Below, piece after piece: positions 9,901-18,165 of a DNA stretch of 64,000 bases. The notes under the pieces were generated by a model. It was not told where the DNA came from. It was given only the letters and a program-made list of their open reading frames with translations, and ran no database searches. Location of the stretch: the NCBI GenBank assembly GCA_963799105.1, contig CAWCVR010000016.1:124001-188000 (forward strand). Reading direction: 5' to 3'. This stretch comes from CAWCVR01 sp963799105. GTDB lineage: Bacteria > Acidobacteriota > Terriglobia > Bryobacterales > Bryobacteraceae. The stretch's first letter is position 1. Each line of letters starts with the position of its first letter. The translations under genes and the position numbers were made by a program.

Positions 9901-10806
9901 ATCCGCGATTGGGGCGCGCTTTCCGGCAAGAAGGCGTTGCTCTTCGTTCACGGGACAACCAGCACGACGGGCGGCGCCTTCCAGGGTCTCAACCAATTCC
10001 CCGATGTCGCCCAGGAGTTGTACCGCCGGTACGAGGGGCGGGTGCTCGGGTTCAATCACCACACGCTGACGAAATGCGTCGCCCGGAATGTGGCCGATCT
10101 GTACGGTCAACTTCCTCCCGGCGACTATCTCTTCGACATCGTCAGCCACAGCCGCGGAGGGCTGGTGGCGCGATCGCTCCTGGAACTCGATGCCGCTAAC
10201 ATGGGAGCCCTCCTCAAGGAAACGTGGAGCCCGCCCGGTGGGGTCCGGTTGAGCGTCGATAGGATCGTTTTCGTCGGCACGCCGAACGCCGCGACGGACC
10301 TGGCCGATCCGCAGGATGTGCCCGCGGTGCTGAACCGCCTGGCGGCGATCATCGGGTTACTGAAGGATGCGCCGCCGGTGCTGGCGTTGGGCGCCGTGCT
10401 TTCCATTGCATCCGGCGTCGCGCAATCCCTTCTGGAAGGCGTCAGCGGCTTGGGAGAGGCTGGTCTGAAGTCCTTGCCCGGTCTGGCGGATATGGCTCCC
10501 GGCTGTGAGTTCCTGAGCGACTTGGCGAACGCCGATCCGGCCCGTTACTGGAGTGTCCAGGCGCAGTACCGGGCAGATGGAGGATTGATGGCCGCACTGG
10601 AGAACAAAGGTCTGGACATTGTCTTTCACGATAAGCCAAATGACCTGGTGGTGCCCACCGATGGCGTGTCCCAAACCACCAACTTCCAGCTCACCAAACT
10701 GAGTCCGCCCCACGTCTGGGCCTTTGAGCCCAAAGACGGGGTGAATCACGTGAACTATTTCTACCAGAGAGCGACCTGGGATTCGATTCTTGGGTTTTTG
10801 AAGTAG
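6967..10806 (+). CDS. CHAT protease domain fused to serine esterase domain
   Basis: A 1279-residue cytoplasmic protein with no signal peptide. Residues 1-235 match nothing I recognise and end in a Pro/Ala-rich linker. About 240-345 looks like a beta-sandwich domain. About 390-755 contains the CHAT (caspase-like) domain. Its catalytic pair is His601 in HFSCHG and Cys649 in FLNACQVG, and APLWSVGD and LYGDPTYGDFG follow as usual in the family. Residues about 970-1279 form an alpha/beta hydrolase: LLFVHGTTS oxyanion strand, Ser1062 in SHSRGG, VGTPN, and candidate Asp1226 (DLVVPTDG) and His1261 (NHVNYF). GAGG lies upstream at suitable spacing. Next to an R-M operon it is a credible anti-phage or cell-suicide effector. 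That role is inference. Confidence 0.85.
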   Translation: MNIFPSSRFLTLDVGESHAGFAAGIRSSPNADFWVLRDSRKSQPKWYVLPAVGFSEETIGLLDEEEHKKRLRQYMRNLLRNLPEAQTVAFKPGKVDWMQGIRPEKSGYQLALKRGTPICIAMPKDSAKLHPRQQKAEIDLAKLSDSLPGSFRGKPEGRSFPLRIRSEFMPEMRVTRSLTGLTDAKVEELVSSTGPTEPAPPSGQAPTGPEVAGAPPEHPREPAKVAFAEAFPWITPSSEHVVQRKAFDVEVALRLTAAPGVQGSVMLPKQEGKFTLDVHLLFEDQSAWDKLEFNWTEATTKPAKFPGLIAPKYRGSAEQPDFRTIRVNFYLNNRWCGEGLKNLEILSRAEAPLADEIPVPPEPEWRKYLNVVSTTVAPPDLLVRIQEIDKDKYQWSFLSPHRNYQNIPAAECQARLKDGAERYVKLNFEPLANLTLNDLTKERLEGTCKHIYDDTPKAFKDVYWDLYHAAEKDPRIKLETIQFVSDEPFVPWEIMLVADDLRAPGIDAEILSIRHAAGRWVASESSQLRSRISLQEMAIFASDYKTVPAVQKKLIWAEQEAQDLVSEYKDKPKAVRHGLLSPEVVEFLKQGKAQVVHFSCHGRMDQQTPSLSALLLEDDPANFVPDVVTTPASQHGIGSQHPLVFLNACQVGGTGAELTFVTGWPQAFLAMGASAVIAPLWSVGDKSARDIALQFYNLVIGASPISLGAALQNIRRQFKTNNQMTYLAYLLYGDPTYGDFGGLSRIGGFRVRFSGDRGMSVRIELQSSPETLEIPASGIRLRAPGLSGSITWHGARGAADLRAETAETPLLADALAEAGLEDRHTLEVDAPTPARPPGYERVLAADVAPDELEVGVPAGDDEAQFVLYTDEDGVTSIHFSARPEVAAEVSDGRGTAAREDVFRIPLRQPVGAAGEPGQSRFIGGLTRKVIKIVARKVLGSVAGKAIFRAAQLWEDKCRAEQGFHGGDVRQMLQSAVLPIRDWGALSGKKALLFVHGTTSTTGGAFQGLNQFPDVAQELYRRYEGRVLGFNHHTLTKCVARNVADLYGQLPPGDYLFDIVSHSRGGLVARSLLELDAANMGALLKETWSPPGGVRLSVDRIVFVGTPNAATDLADPQDVPAVLNRLAAIIGLLKDAPPVLALGAVLSIASGVAQSLLEGVSGLGEAGLKSLPGLADMAPGCEFLSDLANADPARYWSVQAQYRADGGLMAALENKGLDIVFHDKPNDLVVPTDGVSQTTNFQLTKLSPPHVWAFEPKDGVNHVNYFYQRATWDSILGFLK

Positions 10807-11155
10807 ATAGGGTCTCCCATTCCGCCCCCGGCCGCGGACTCCGTTTCCGACCGCTTCCCACATCCTTTCGCCATCTACCCCCCTGGGAGTTCGCGGTGCA
10901 TGGAGCGAGTTTCAGTAGGCGCTGCCGAGGCGCTGAAATCGCGGACGGTCCTCCGGCTCGGCGATGCGGCGCGGGGCGGCCGGGCCGGGCCGTTTCACCC
11001 CGGAGAAGCAATCCGCCGGCGACTGCCGTTCAGTTCAAGGGCCCGGAGCTGAAAGGCGAGCGGCCGCGCTGATTGGCGCCGGCGGACAGGAGTCTTAAAA
11101 TGGCAAAGGCGGCCGCGGGTGACGCGGCCGCCTCCAGTTGGCGGGATGCCTGGGG
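10807..11155. other. Gene-free region with terminator
   Basis: About 350 bp between convergent genes. Apart from the hairpin at 11108-11132 no gene or RNA is recognised. A short open frame on the minus strand has no protein-like features. Confidence 0.5.
11108..11132 (-). terminator. Hairpin terminator after BON-domain gene
   Basis: Perfect 10-bp stem GGCGGCCGCG / CGCGGCCGCC with a 5-nt loop. In the minus-strand reading it is followed by a T-rich tract (TTTGCCATTTT). It sits 24 bp beyond the stop of the BON gene. Confidence 0.65.
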
Positions 11156-11704
11156 TTAACTCTTCCTGGCGGGTCGTTCCACTTGAAGATTGTTGGTTAC
11201 TGCGCCGAAGCCCAAACCGGCGCCCGAGGCGCGGATGCCGGCGATGTTCTTCTCGAAATCCGTGGCCACCACGCCGGTCAGCGTGACGTGGCCGTTCTCC
11301 ACGATGATGTGTACCGGCGGCAAGGCCATACTGGCGTACTGCCGGAACGACGGGTCGCCGTAGATTGCGCGCGCCACCTGCAGCCGCAGACGATTGTCGA
11401 AATCCGACAGCGGCAGCACTTTGAGATCGTCGCTAACGCCGGCGACGCCCGGAATGCCGCGGACCAAGCGCTCCATGTCGGCCTTCTTGTACGGCTGGCT
11501 GACCGCTCCCATCAGTTCCACCTGGCCCTCGGACACGCGAAAACTTACGTCGTCCCAAATGGTGTACCGCGGATACATGACCAGCTCATGACGGACCTGT
11601 TTGGCGAGATCCGCGTCGCTTACCGTGACGGCCGCTCCGGCGGAGCCTGCGCTCAACGCCAATCCCGCGGCCACCAGGATTTGTCCCAGAATTCCTTTCT
11701 TCAT
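11156..11704 (-). CDS. Periplasmic protein with two BON domains
   Basis: A 182-residue secreted protein with an N-terminal signal peptide ending AGSAGAA. Two tandem BON domains follow. The first is at about residues 28-95, with VSFRVSEGQVELMGAV and the GIPGVAGVSDDLKV turn. The second is at about 100-178, with VHIIVENGHVTLTGVV and ending TNNLQVE. BON domains are associated with phospholipid membranes and osmotic-stress proteins such as OsmY. The gene stands alone; the hairpin at 11108 ends it. Confidence 0.82.
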   Translation of the reverse strand: MKKGILGQILVAAGLALSAGSAGAAVTVSDADLAKQVRHELVMYPRYTIWDDVSFRVSEGQVELMGAVSQPYKKADMERLVRGIPGVAGVSDDLKVLPLSDFDNRLRLQVARAIYGDPSFRQYASMALPPVHIIVENGHVTLTGVVATDFEKNIAGIRASGAGLGFGAVTNNLQVERPARKS

Positions 11705-11797
11705 TTTTCCCTTCCTCCTGCTTATAAGAACGTACCGCGAGGCCCGCAGGTTTCCGGTGCGAGGCAGGATGCGGGATGGGTATTTCGGGCTATCGCC

Positions 11798-12547
11798 TTA
11801 TGCCGTCTTGTCCCTGGCGTAGCAGACGGTATTCAGCCCGCATTCCGCGCACTTCGGATTGCGGGCCTGGCACAGTGCGCGGCCGTGAAGGATCAACTGG
11901 TGCGCGAACAAAATCCACTTCTCCCGCGGAACGATCTTGATCAGGTCCTGCTCGATCTTCACCGGATCCGAGTTCTTCGTCAGGTCCAGGCGGGCGGAAA
12001 GCCGCTGCACATGGGTGTCCACCACGATGCCCGACGCGATGCCGTAAGCCGTGCCCAGCACCACGTTCGCCGTCTTGCGGGCAGCGCCGGGAATGGTGAG
12101 CATCTCCTCCATGATTCGCGGCACCTCGCCTCCGAATGCCGAAACCACCCGCTGGGCCGCTCCCACAATGGACTTCGCCTTGTTATTGAAGAAACCGGTG
12201 CTGTGGATGTCCTGCGCCAGCACTTCGAGGCGCACCGCGGCGAAGTCGTGGGGCGTGGGGTATTTGCGGAACAGGCCGGGCGTCACCTGGTTGACGCGCT
12301 TGTCGGTGCACTGCGCCGCCAGGATGGTGGCCACCAGCAGTTGCCAGGGGCCGTCGTGGGTCAGCGCGCAGGCCGCGTTGGGGTACAGCGTGTCCAGGCG
12401 GAGTAGGATTTCCGCCACCCGCTGGCGGCGTTCGGCCGCGGTGCGGGGGCGTTTCCCGTATGCTCGTAATTGGGAATGCGCGACAGGCTGCTGCTGCTCG
12501 CCGGGGCGTCGGTTGCTTTTGGGGCTTCGCTCGGTTCGGGCTTTCAT
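11798..12547 (-). CDS. nth: Endonuclease III, base-excision repair
   Basis: DNA glycosylase/AP lyase that removes oxidised pyrimidines. The helix-hairpin-helix reads IPGAARKTANVVLGTAYG with the catalytic Lys, and VDTHVQRL carries the catalytic Asp. The C-terminal iron-sulfur loop has the C-X6-C-X2-C-X5-C spacing (CQARNPKCAECGLNTVC). The hairpin is unusual: most homologues have LPGVGRKTA. The start is uncertain. ATG 12547 overlaps the divergent neighbour by about 70 bp, and a GTG near 12415 would give a protein of classic length. Extending to 12808 would run deep into the neighbour and is rejected. Confidence 0.9.
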   Translation of the reverse strand: MKARTERSPKSNRRPGEQQQPVAHSQLRAYGKRPRTAAERRQRVAEILLRLDTLYPNAACALTHDGPWQLLVATILAAQCTDKRVNQVTPGLFRKYPTPHDFAAVRLEVLAQDIHSTGFFNNKAKSIVGAAQRVVSAFGGEVPRIMEEMLTIPGAARKTANVVLGTAYGIASGIVVDTHVQRLSARLDLTKNSDPVKIEQDLIKIVPREKWILFAHQLILHGRALCQARNPKCAECGLNTVCYARDKTA

Positions 12548-13924
12548 TTCGACGATTATGCCATTTTCTCCGACCCGGCTTTGACCTCGCCCGGCGGATG
12601 GCTGCGCCTCTGGGGTCTGAGGCAGACGCGTCCGCTCACGTATCTCACGTACTGGTTGAACTTTCAGGCCGGCGGCACGAACCCGCTGGGCTATCACGCC
12701 GTCAACCTGGCGCTGCACCTGGCGGCGGTGCTGCTGGCGTTCGAATGCCTGCGGCGATTGCTCCCCGCGCGAGCCGCCTGGCTGGCCGCCGCCATCTTCG
12801 CCATACACCCGCTGCAGGCCGAAAGCGTGGACTACATCTGGGGCCGAAGCATGGTGCTGGCGTCGCTGCTGTGTTTCGGATCGCTGCTGGCCTGGATGTC
12901 GGGACGGCCGTGGACGGCGGTGGCGTGTTTCGCGGCGGCCTTGTTGGCGAAAGAGGAATGCGCCGCATTCCCGCTGGTGCTGGGATTGCTATGGGTTCTC
13001 CGGAGGCAGGCGAATCGCCTGCCCCACAAAAGCCCCTGGCCGATCGCCGCCATGCTCCCGCTCTCGCTGGCCGCCGGATTGCGCGTGATCTACGCCGCGG
13101 CCGTCACTTCGGGCGCGCAAGCCGGCACCCAGGCCGGCGTCACGCCCGCGAACTACGCCCTGGCGCAGGGCGTCGCGATCCTGCGCTACCTGCGCCTGCT
13201 GGCGATCCCCTGGGGATTCACCATCGACCCCGATATCCGCGTCCCTCCGCTGTGGCTCGGCGCGCTGGCCTGGGCGGCCCTCCTGGCTCTGGCCATCCTC
13301 GCCTGGCGCCGCCGCGCGACTTGGGGACTGTGGCTGCTGGCCGGCTTCGTCCTGCTGCTGCCCAGCTCCTCCGTATTCCCCGCGGCCGACCTGGCCGCCG
13401 ACCGGCGCATGTATCTGCCTCTGGCGGCCTTCGCCGCCGCCGCCGCAATCCTCCTGAGCCGCATCCGCTTCACGGCCGTCCCCATCGTGGTGTTTGCCGT
13501 GCTGCTCGCGGCCAGCGTCCTCCGCACGCAGACCTGGATGTCCGACCAGGCGCTGTGGCGGGACGCCCTGGCGCACGCTCCGCAAAAGGCGCGGCCGCGG
13601 ATTCAACTGGCCCGCTCGGTGTCCGCGCCGGAAGCCCTGCGGCTGCTGGACGAGGCGCGCCGGCTGGCGCCCAACGATCCCGCCATTGCCGCCGAAACGG
13701 GCAGGACGCTGCTGGCCGCGGGCAACCCCGCCGCCGCCCTGGGCGAATTCGGACGCGCCCTGGCGCTCGATCCACGCGATGCCGGCAACTACAACAACCG
13801 CGGCGTGGCGCTGGCCGCCCTGGGACAAACCGATGCCGCGCGCCGCGACTTCCAGCGCGCGCTGGCGCTCTCGCCCGGCCTGGCTACTGCAACAGAGAAC
13901 CTCCGGAAAATGGAGGGGCGGTGA
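12476..13924 (+). CDS. TMTC-like multi-spanning membrane protein with TPR tail
   Basis: The N-terminal 380 residues contain about nine or ten hydrophobic helices. Early conserved text includes FHFDDYAIF, with the DD pair typical of lumenal or periplasmic loops in TMTC/PMT-like glycosyltransferases, and RPLTYLTYWLNF. The C-terminal 110 residues form TPR repeats (AGNYNNRGVALAALGQTDAARRDFQRAL). By analogy it may transfer sugars from a lipid carrier, but no substrate can be read. Start is ATG 12476, or TTG 12470 two codons earlier, divergent from nth. A palindromic repeat at 13005-13028 lies in frame and encodes a cytoplasmic-loop insert. Confidence 0.75.
   Translation: MRDRLLLLAGASVAFGASLGSGFHFDDYAIFSDPALTSPGGWLRLWGLRQTRPLTYLTYWLNFQAGGTNPLGYHAVNLALHLAAVLLAFECLRRLLPARAAWLAAAIFAIHPLQAESVDYIWGRSMVLASLLCFGSLLAWMSGRPWTAVACFAAALLAKEECAAFPLVLGLLWVLRRQANRLPHKSPWPIAAMLPLSLAAGLRVIYAAAVTSGAQAGTQAGVTPANYALAQGVAILRYLRLLAIPWGFTIDPDIRVPPLWLGALAWAALLALAILAWRRRATWGLWLLAGFVLLLPSSSVFPAADLAADRRMYLPLAAFAAAAAILLSRIRFTAVPIVVFAVLLAASVLRTQTWMSDQALWRDALAHAPQKARPRIQLARSVSAPEALRLLDEARRLAPNDPAIAAETGRTLLAAGNPAAALGEFGRALALDPRDAGNYNNRGVALAALGQTDAARRDFQRALALSPGLATATENLRKMEGR
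13005..13028 (-). repeat. Short palindromic repeat inside TMTC-like gene
   Basis: GGCAGGCG / CGCCTGCC stem with a 3-nt loop and flanking CCACA. Same family as 577-602 and 29171-29194. It is translated within a loop as QANRLPHK. Confidence 0.7.
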
Positions 13925-14645
13925 TCTGCACGTCGGTGACCAGGTACTGCCAGTCGGCCAGTTCCACGGCCGGTTTGGTGGTGTCGAGCGGAACGGTCAG
14001 TTCCCGGGACGCGTAACCCTTCAGGTCGGTGGCGAAAGTAAAGCTGCCCTGCGCGTCGTCACTGCCGCGGCGCGCATTGCTCCACAGCGTGACCTTCCCC
14101 GCCAGGCCGGACACGTCGGCGGGCGAATGGTTGGTCACCAGGAACATCACCTGGATGACGTTTTTCTTCCTGGCGTCCTCCTGATAGCGCACTCCGGAGA
14201 TCTCGATATACTTCTGCAGCGGGTGGACCATGGCGGCCTTGCCCGCGGCGGTTTCCACGTTCCCGCCGGGAGCGGAGGGAGTAGCCGCGGAACTATTCCC
14301 GTGCGAGGATACCGCCCAGTAGACCACCAGTCCGATCCCCACGAAGCCCGCCGCGAAGAGAATCGTCATCAGCCAGGTCGGCAACCCCCTCCGCGGCGCG
14401 CGCGGCTCACCGCGCGGGCCGACGCGAAACTCGTACTCCGGCGCGGCCGCGGGCGGGGCCGCTGGTGGAGGAGGCGCCATGGCCGGCGCGGGGGGGCCCG
14501 GGGCTGGCGGAGCGGCGGCCCAAGGCTGGGGCGCGGCGGGTTCGGGCGGCGGCCCGGCAGCCGGCGTTTTCTTAGTGCAGTCGGGGCACTCGTTATAAGC
14601 GGGGGGGACTTCGCGCCCGCACTGCGGGCAGATCCACGTGAACAT
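13884..14645 (-). CDS. Zinc-ribbon membrane-anchored protein
   Basis: A 253-residue protein. The N-terminus has a zinc ribbon, CPQCG (residues 6-10) and CPDC (20-23). A Pro/Ala-rich linker follows (about 28-70), then one transmembrane helix (about 88-110) and an extracytoplasmic beta domain of about 110 residues. That domain reads IEISGVRYQEDARKKNVIQV, resembling the FxxG-type or DUF4352 fold. The start at 14645 is supported by AAAGGAGAG upstream. A longer open frame extending to 16661 is the shadow of the M28 gene. Its 3' end overlaps the end of the TMTC-like gene by 41 bp. Confidence 0.7.
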   Translation of the reverse strand: MFTWICPQCGREVPPAYNECPDCTKKTPAAGPPPEPAAPQPWAAAPPAPGPPAPAMAPPPPAAPPAAAPEYEFRVGPRGEPRAPRRGLPTWLMTILFAAGFVGIGLVVYWAVSSHGNSSAATPSAPGGNVETAAGKAAMVHPLQKYIEISGVRYQEDARKKNVIQVMFLVTNHSPADVSGLAGKVTLWSNARRGSDDAQGSFTFATDLKGYASRELTVPLDTTKPAVELADWQYLVTDVQITAPPFSGGSLLQ

Positions 14646-14891
14646 GTGAGCGGTCTCTCCTTTACTGTAACGCCGCACGTCCCGAATGGGTTTCGCGGGA
14701 TTGGGATGGGGTGAGCAACCGCACACCGCGCGGCGGGCTGCCGCCGTGTGGGACCGCAATCCGTCCGTAAGCCCGCAGCCACCAAGTTTGCACCAGGCCG
14801 GCGCGGGGCTGCGGATGGCGGACGCTTGGCTGGCCGGGCGGAGTACGGTGGGCCCCCGCGTCTCACTCCCGCGATAAAATGGATCACACCC

Positions 14892-17170
14892 ATGAAATCG
14901 CCGCTGGTCTATTCGCTCTGCTTCTTCCTGTGTCCGCGCCCGGGCATCCCGGCCGACGCGCCTCCGCTGCGCGGGTATTCCGCCGGCTCCGCGCGCGCCG
15001 AGCGCGACTGGGAAGCCAGGTTCCGCGCCATCCCCGATCCGGCCAACCTGCGCGCCTATATGCAGCGCATGTCCGCGCGGCCGCACCACGTCGGATCGCC
15101 CTACGACAAGGACAACGCCGAGTGGCTCCTCGCCAGGCTCCAGGAATTCGGCCTGCGCGCCTCCATCGAAACCTTCGACGTGCTCTTCCCTACCCCCAGG
15201 GAACGCGCCGTGGAGATGCTGGAGCCCAGCCGCTTCACGGCCGCGCTCGAAGAACCGGCCGTCCCCATAGACCCGACCTCCGCGCAGCGGGCCGAGCAAC
15301 TCCCCACTTACAACGCCTACTCGGCCGATGGCGACGTCACGGCGCCGCTGGTGTACGTGAATTACGGCGTGCCCGCCGACTACGAGGAACTCGACCGCAT
15401 GGGTGTTTCGGTGAAGGGCGCGATTGTGATCGCCCGCTACGGCGGCGCCTGGCGCGGCACCAAACCCAAGGTGGCCGCCGAGCACGGGGCCGTGGGCTGC
15501 CTGATCTATTCCGATCCGGGCGATGACGGCTATGCCTCCGGCCTGGTTTTCCCCGCCGGCCCCATGCGCCCCAGGGACGGCGTGCAGCGCGGCAGCGTGA
15601 TGGACATGGTGGTCTATCCCGGCGACCCGCTGACTCCCGGCGTCGGCGCCACCCGCGACGCCAGGCGGCTGCCTCTGAGCGACGCTGTCACGATCACAAA
15701 GATTCCGGTGCAGCCGCTTTCCTACGCCGACGCGCGGCCGCTGCTGGAAGCGCTCGCCGGCCGAACCGTGCCGCCCGCATGGCGCGGCGGGCTGCCCATC
15801 GCCTACCACGTGGGTCCGGGGCCGGCCAAGGTGCATCTCAAGCTGAAATTCAACTGGGACCTCAAGCCGCTCTACGACGTGGTGGCGCGCATACCCGGCG
15901 GCGTCTACCCCGACGAGTGGATCATCCGCGGAAACCACCATGACGCCTGGGTCAACGGCGCCGAGGATCCGCTGTCCGGCACGTCCGCGCTGCTGGAGGA
16001 AGCGCGCGGTCTGGGCGCGCTCGTGCGCCAGGGATGGAAGCCCAAGCGGACCATCGTCCTGTGCTTCTGGGACGGCGAGGAGCCCGGTCTGCTCGGATCG
16101 ACCGAGTGGGCCGAAGCGCACGCCGCCGAGCTCGCTACGCATGGCGCCGTGTACATCAACTCCGACGGCAACGGGCGCGGCCAATTGCAGGCGTCCGGAT
16201 CGCACACCCTCGAGAAGTTCGTCAACTCCGTGGCCCGCGACATCCAGGACCCCGAGGCGAAGATCTCCGTGTGGGATCGCTGGCGCTTCTTCCGCATCGC
16301 CGCCGCCGGCGCCCCGGCCGATGGCGCGGACCGCGAAGACCCCCGCCACGGCGCCGACCTGCGCATCGGCGCGCTGGGCTCGGGGAGCGATTACTCCGCC
16401 TTCCTCGACCACCTGGGCATCGCCTCGCTCGACCTCGGGTTCGGCGGCGAAGACCGCGGCGGCATCTACCACTCCATCTACGACGATTTCTATTGGTACA
16501 CGCATTTCTCGGACACCGATTTCGTCTACGGCCGCGCGCTGGCGCAAACCGCCGGCACCGCCGTCATGCGCCTGGCGGACGCGGACCTGCTGCCGCTGGA
16601 TTTCGACAACTTCACGGCAACGGTGGGCCGCTATGTCCGCGAGGTGGAGAAACTGGCGCACGACCAGCGCGACCGGGCGGTGGAGCGCAATCGCGAGATC
16701 GACGAAGGACTTTTCGCGGCTGTCAGCGACCCGCGCACGCCGCTGCTTGCTCCGCCCAGGGAAACGCCGCCGCCGTTTCTGAATTTCGCCCCGCTGGATA
16801 ACGGACTGGCCGCGCTCGACCGCGCTGCCGCGCTCTACAGCCGGGCGCTCGACAAGGCCGCGGCGATGCGCGCGGCTCGGGCGCCTCGCTCGGCGGCGCG
16901 GATGCGCGCCTGATGGCCGTGGAACGCGCCCTGATCCTGAATGACGGCCTGCCTGGCCGGCCGTGGTACCGGCACCAGATCTATGCGCCGGGCCTGTACA
17001 CCGGATACGGCGTGAAGACGCTGCCCGGCGTCCGCGAGAGCATCGAGCAGAAGCAGTGGAAGCGCGCCGAGGAACAGATCGCGCGGGTGGGCAAGGCGCT
17101 GGAGAACGCGGGCCATGCTATCGAAGTGGCGGCGGGGGAACTGGGAAAAGCAACTGGCAGTAAACAGTAA
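14892..17170 (+). CDS. M28 metallopeptidase (glutamate carboxypeptidase II-like), frameshifted 3' end
   Basis: Exported zinc peptidase related to GCPII/NAALADase. It has a signal peptide (MKSPLVYSLCFFLC...), a PA domain at about residues 150-330 and an M28 catalytic domain. Metal ligands are His349 in GNHHD, Asp in AEDPLSGTS, GluGlu in WDGEEPGLLG, Asp in INSDGNG and His in YHSIYD. A transferrin-receptor-like dimerisation domain follows. The frame opened at 14892 stops at 16913. The expected C-terminus, ALILNDGLPGRPWYRHQIYAPG, is in another frame ending at 17170. A one-base change near 16860-16880 reconnects them. Start is ATG 14892; the longer frame from 14748 lacks a signal peptide. Confidence 0.82.
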
Positions 17171-17239
17171 AATGGTGGACAGGCCCCGTCCAGCGGAAGC
17201 CGTCCCGCTGTGCCTGCTCGTCACTTCAGGCCGCTCCAG

Positions 17240-17506
17240 TCAGCAACCCACCAGCCGATCATACTCAGCGTGCGTTCCGATCCAAACCCAGGTGATCGTG
17301 TCCCCCGTCCGCTTGCCAAGAGCGCGGTAATGCTCTCCCACCCGAACGCTGAACCGGTCCGTGCTTCCCTGCAGTCGGCGGAAGTGGAGCGATGGATGAC
17401 GAGGGTCGCGGCGCCATAGATCGTAATTCCTGACGGCCAACTCCTTGACGTCAGCGGGCAGCGCAAAGAACAGCTCCCAGAAACGGGGAGTGGCGACAGA
17501 GTTCAC
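17240..17506 (-). CDS. RelE/ParE-superfamily toxin
   Basis: An 88-residue toxin-like protein. It has an N-terminal helix pair (FWELFFALPADVKELAVRNYDLW), then HFRRLQGSTDRFSVRVGEHYRALG and DTITWVWIGTHAEYDRL, the usual strand pattern of RelE-fold RNases. The start overlaps the end of the upstream antitoxin by 4 bp, giving an antitoxin-toxin order. It probably cleaves mRNA at ribosomes; catalytic details are inferred. Confidence 0.78.
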   Translation of the reverse strand: MNSVATPRFWELFFALPADVKELAVRNYDLWRRDPRHPSLHFRRLQGSTDRFSVRVGEHYRALGKRTGDTITWVWIGTHAEYDRLVGC

Positions 17507-17715
17507 GTACGCTGCGGCCAGGCGCGAGGAAGCCCCTGCGCCGATTCGCTATCGGCTTCTTCAAACAGAAAATCCAGTTTGCCGGCGGCGGAATCCCGGT
17601 CCATCTGATCGTCCCAGCGGGCTTGATCGAGCGCCCGGAACCACTCGACGATTCGGCGGTACTCTTCCGGCGGCAAGCGGTCTATCGCGGCTTCGATTTC
17701 CTCAACCCGGTCCAT
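17503..17715 (-). CDS. Antitoxin partner of RelE-like toxin
   Basis: A 70-residue acidic protein, VEEIEAAIDRLPPEEYRRIVEWF...WDDQMDRDSAAGKLDFL. This matches the small helical antitoxins commonly found before RelE-type toxins. The C-terminal half would wrap the toxin. It overlaps the toxin by 4 bp. No separate DNA-binding fold is evident. Confidence 0.72.
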   Translation of the reverse strand: MDRVEEIEAAIDRLPPEEYRRIVEWFRALDQARWDDQMDRDSAAGKLDFLFEEADSESAQGLPRAWPQRT

Positions 17716-17793
17716 ACTTGCAGTCTATCATCGCCAGCGCCCGACGCCCTTCAGCCATCCTCTCGCACCGCCCAGTTGTAGACTCAAAGCATC

Positions 17794-18165
17794 ATGGCCG
17801 ATCGCACCCGCGTGTTCTATGACAGCCAATGCGGAATCTGCCAGACCTCCGTTTCCTGGCTCCGATTCCTCGACCGTCGCCGCCAGCGAACCGAGTGCGT
17901 CCCCATGACAGCCGGCTCCGTCGCGCGGGCCGGGCTCGATCCGGACGCCTGCGCGCGCGAACTCCACGTCGTGACGCCCCATGGCGTGCTGGCCGGGTGG
18001 GATGCGGTGGCCCATCTGGCGCGCCTGTTCCCGGCGACGTGGCCGATCTGGGCGTTGGGCGCCGTGCCTCCTTTCCGGTGGCTAGGCCGGCGTGTGTACG
18101 GCTGGGTCGCCAGGCGCCGGCACGTTCTCGCCACGTGGCGCGGCGGGCCGTCCGGGAGCGGCTAA
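17794..18165 (+). CDS. DCC-family thiol-disulfide oxidoreductase-like protein (DUF393)
   Basis: A 123-residue protein starting RVFYDSQCGICQTSVSWL. The CxxC corresponds to the redox motif of the DCC/DUF393 family, although the usual YDGxCxxC reads YDSQCGIC here. The C-terminal half has hydrophobic segments, including FPATWPIWALGAVPPFRWLG. The last 4 bp overlap the end of the convergent phosphatase gene. Function in the family is poorly defined. Confidence 0.78.
   Translation: MADRTRVFYDSQCGICQTSVSWLRFLDRRRQRTECVPMTAGSVARAGLDPDACARELHVVTPHGVLAGWDAVAHLARLFPATWPIWALGAVPPFRWLGRRVYGWVARRRHVLATWRGGPSGSG

Noticed and set aside
14646..16661. Extension of the zinc-ribbon frame upstream to 16661
   Set aside because: This stretch is the complement of the M28 peptidase gene, and a good ribosome site precedes 14645.
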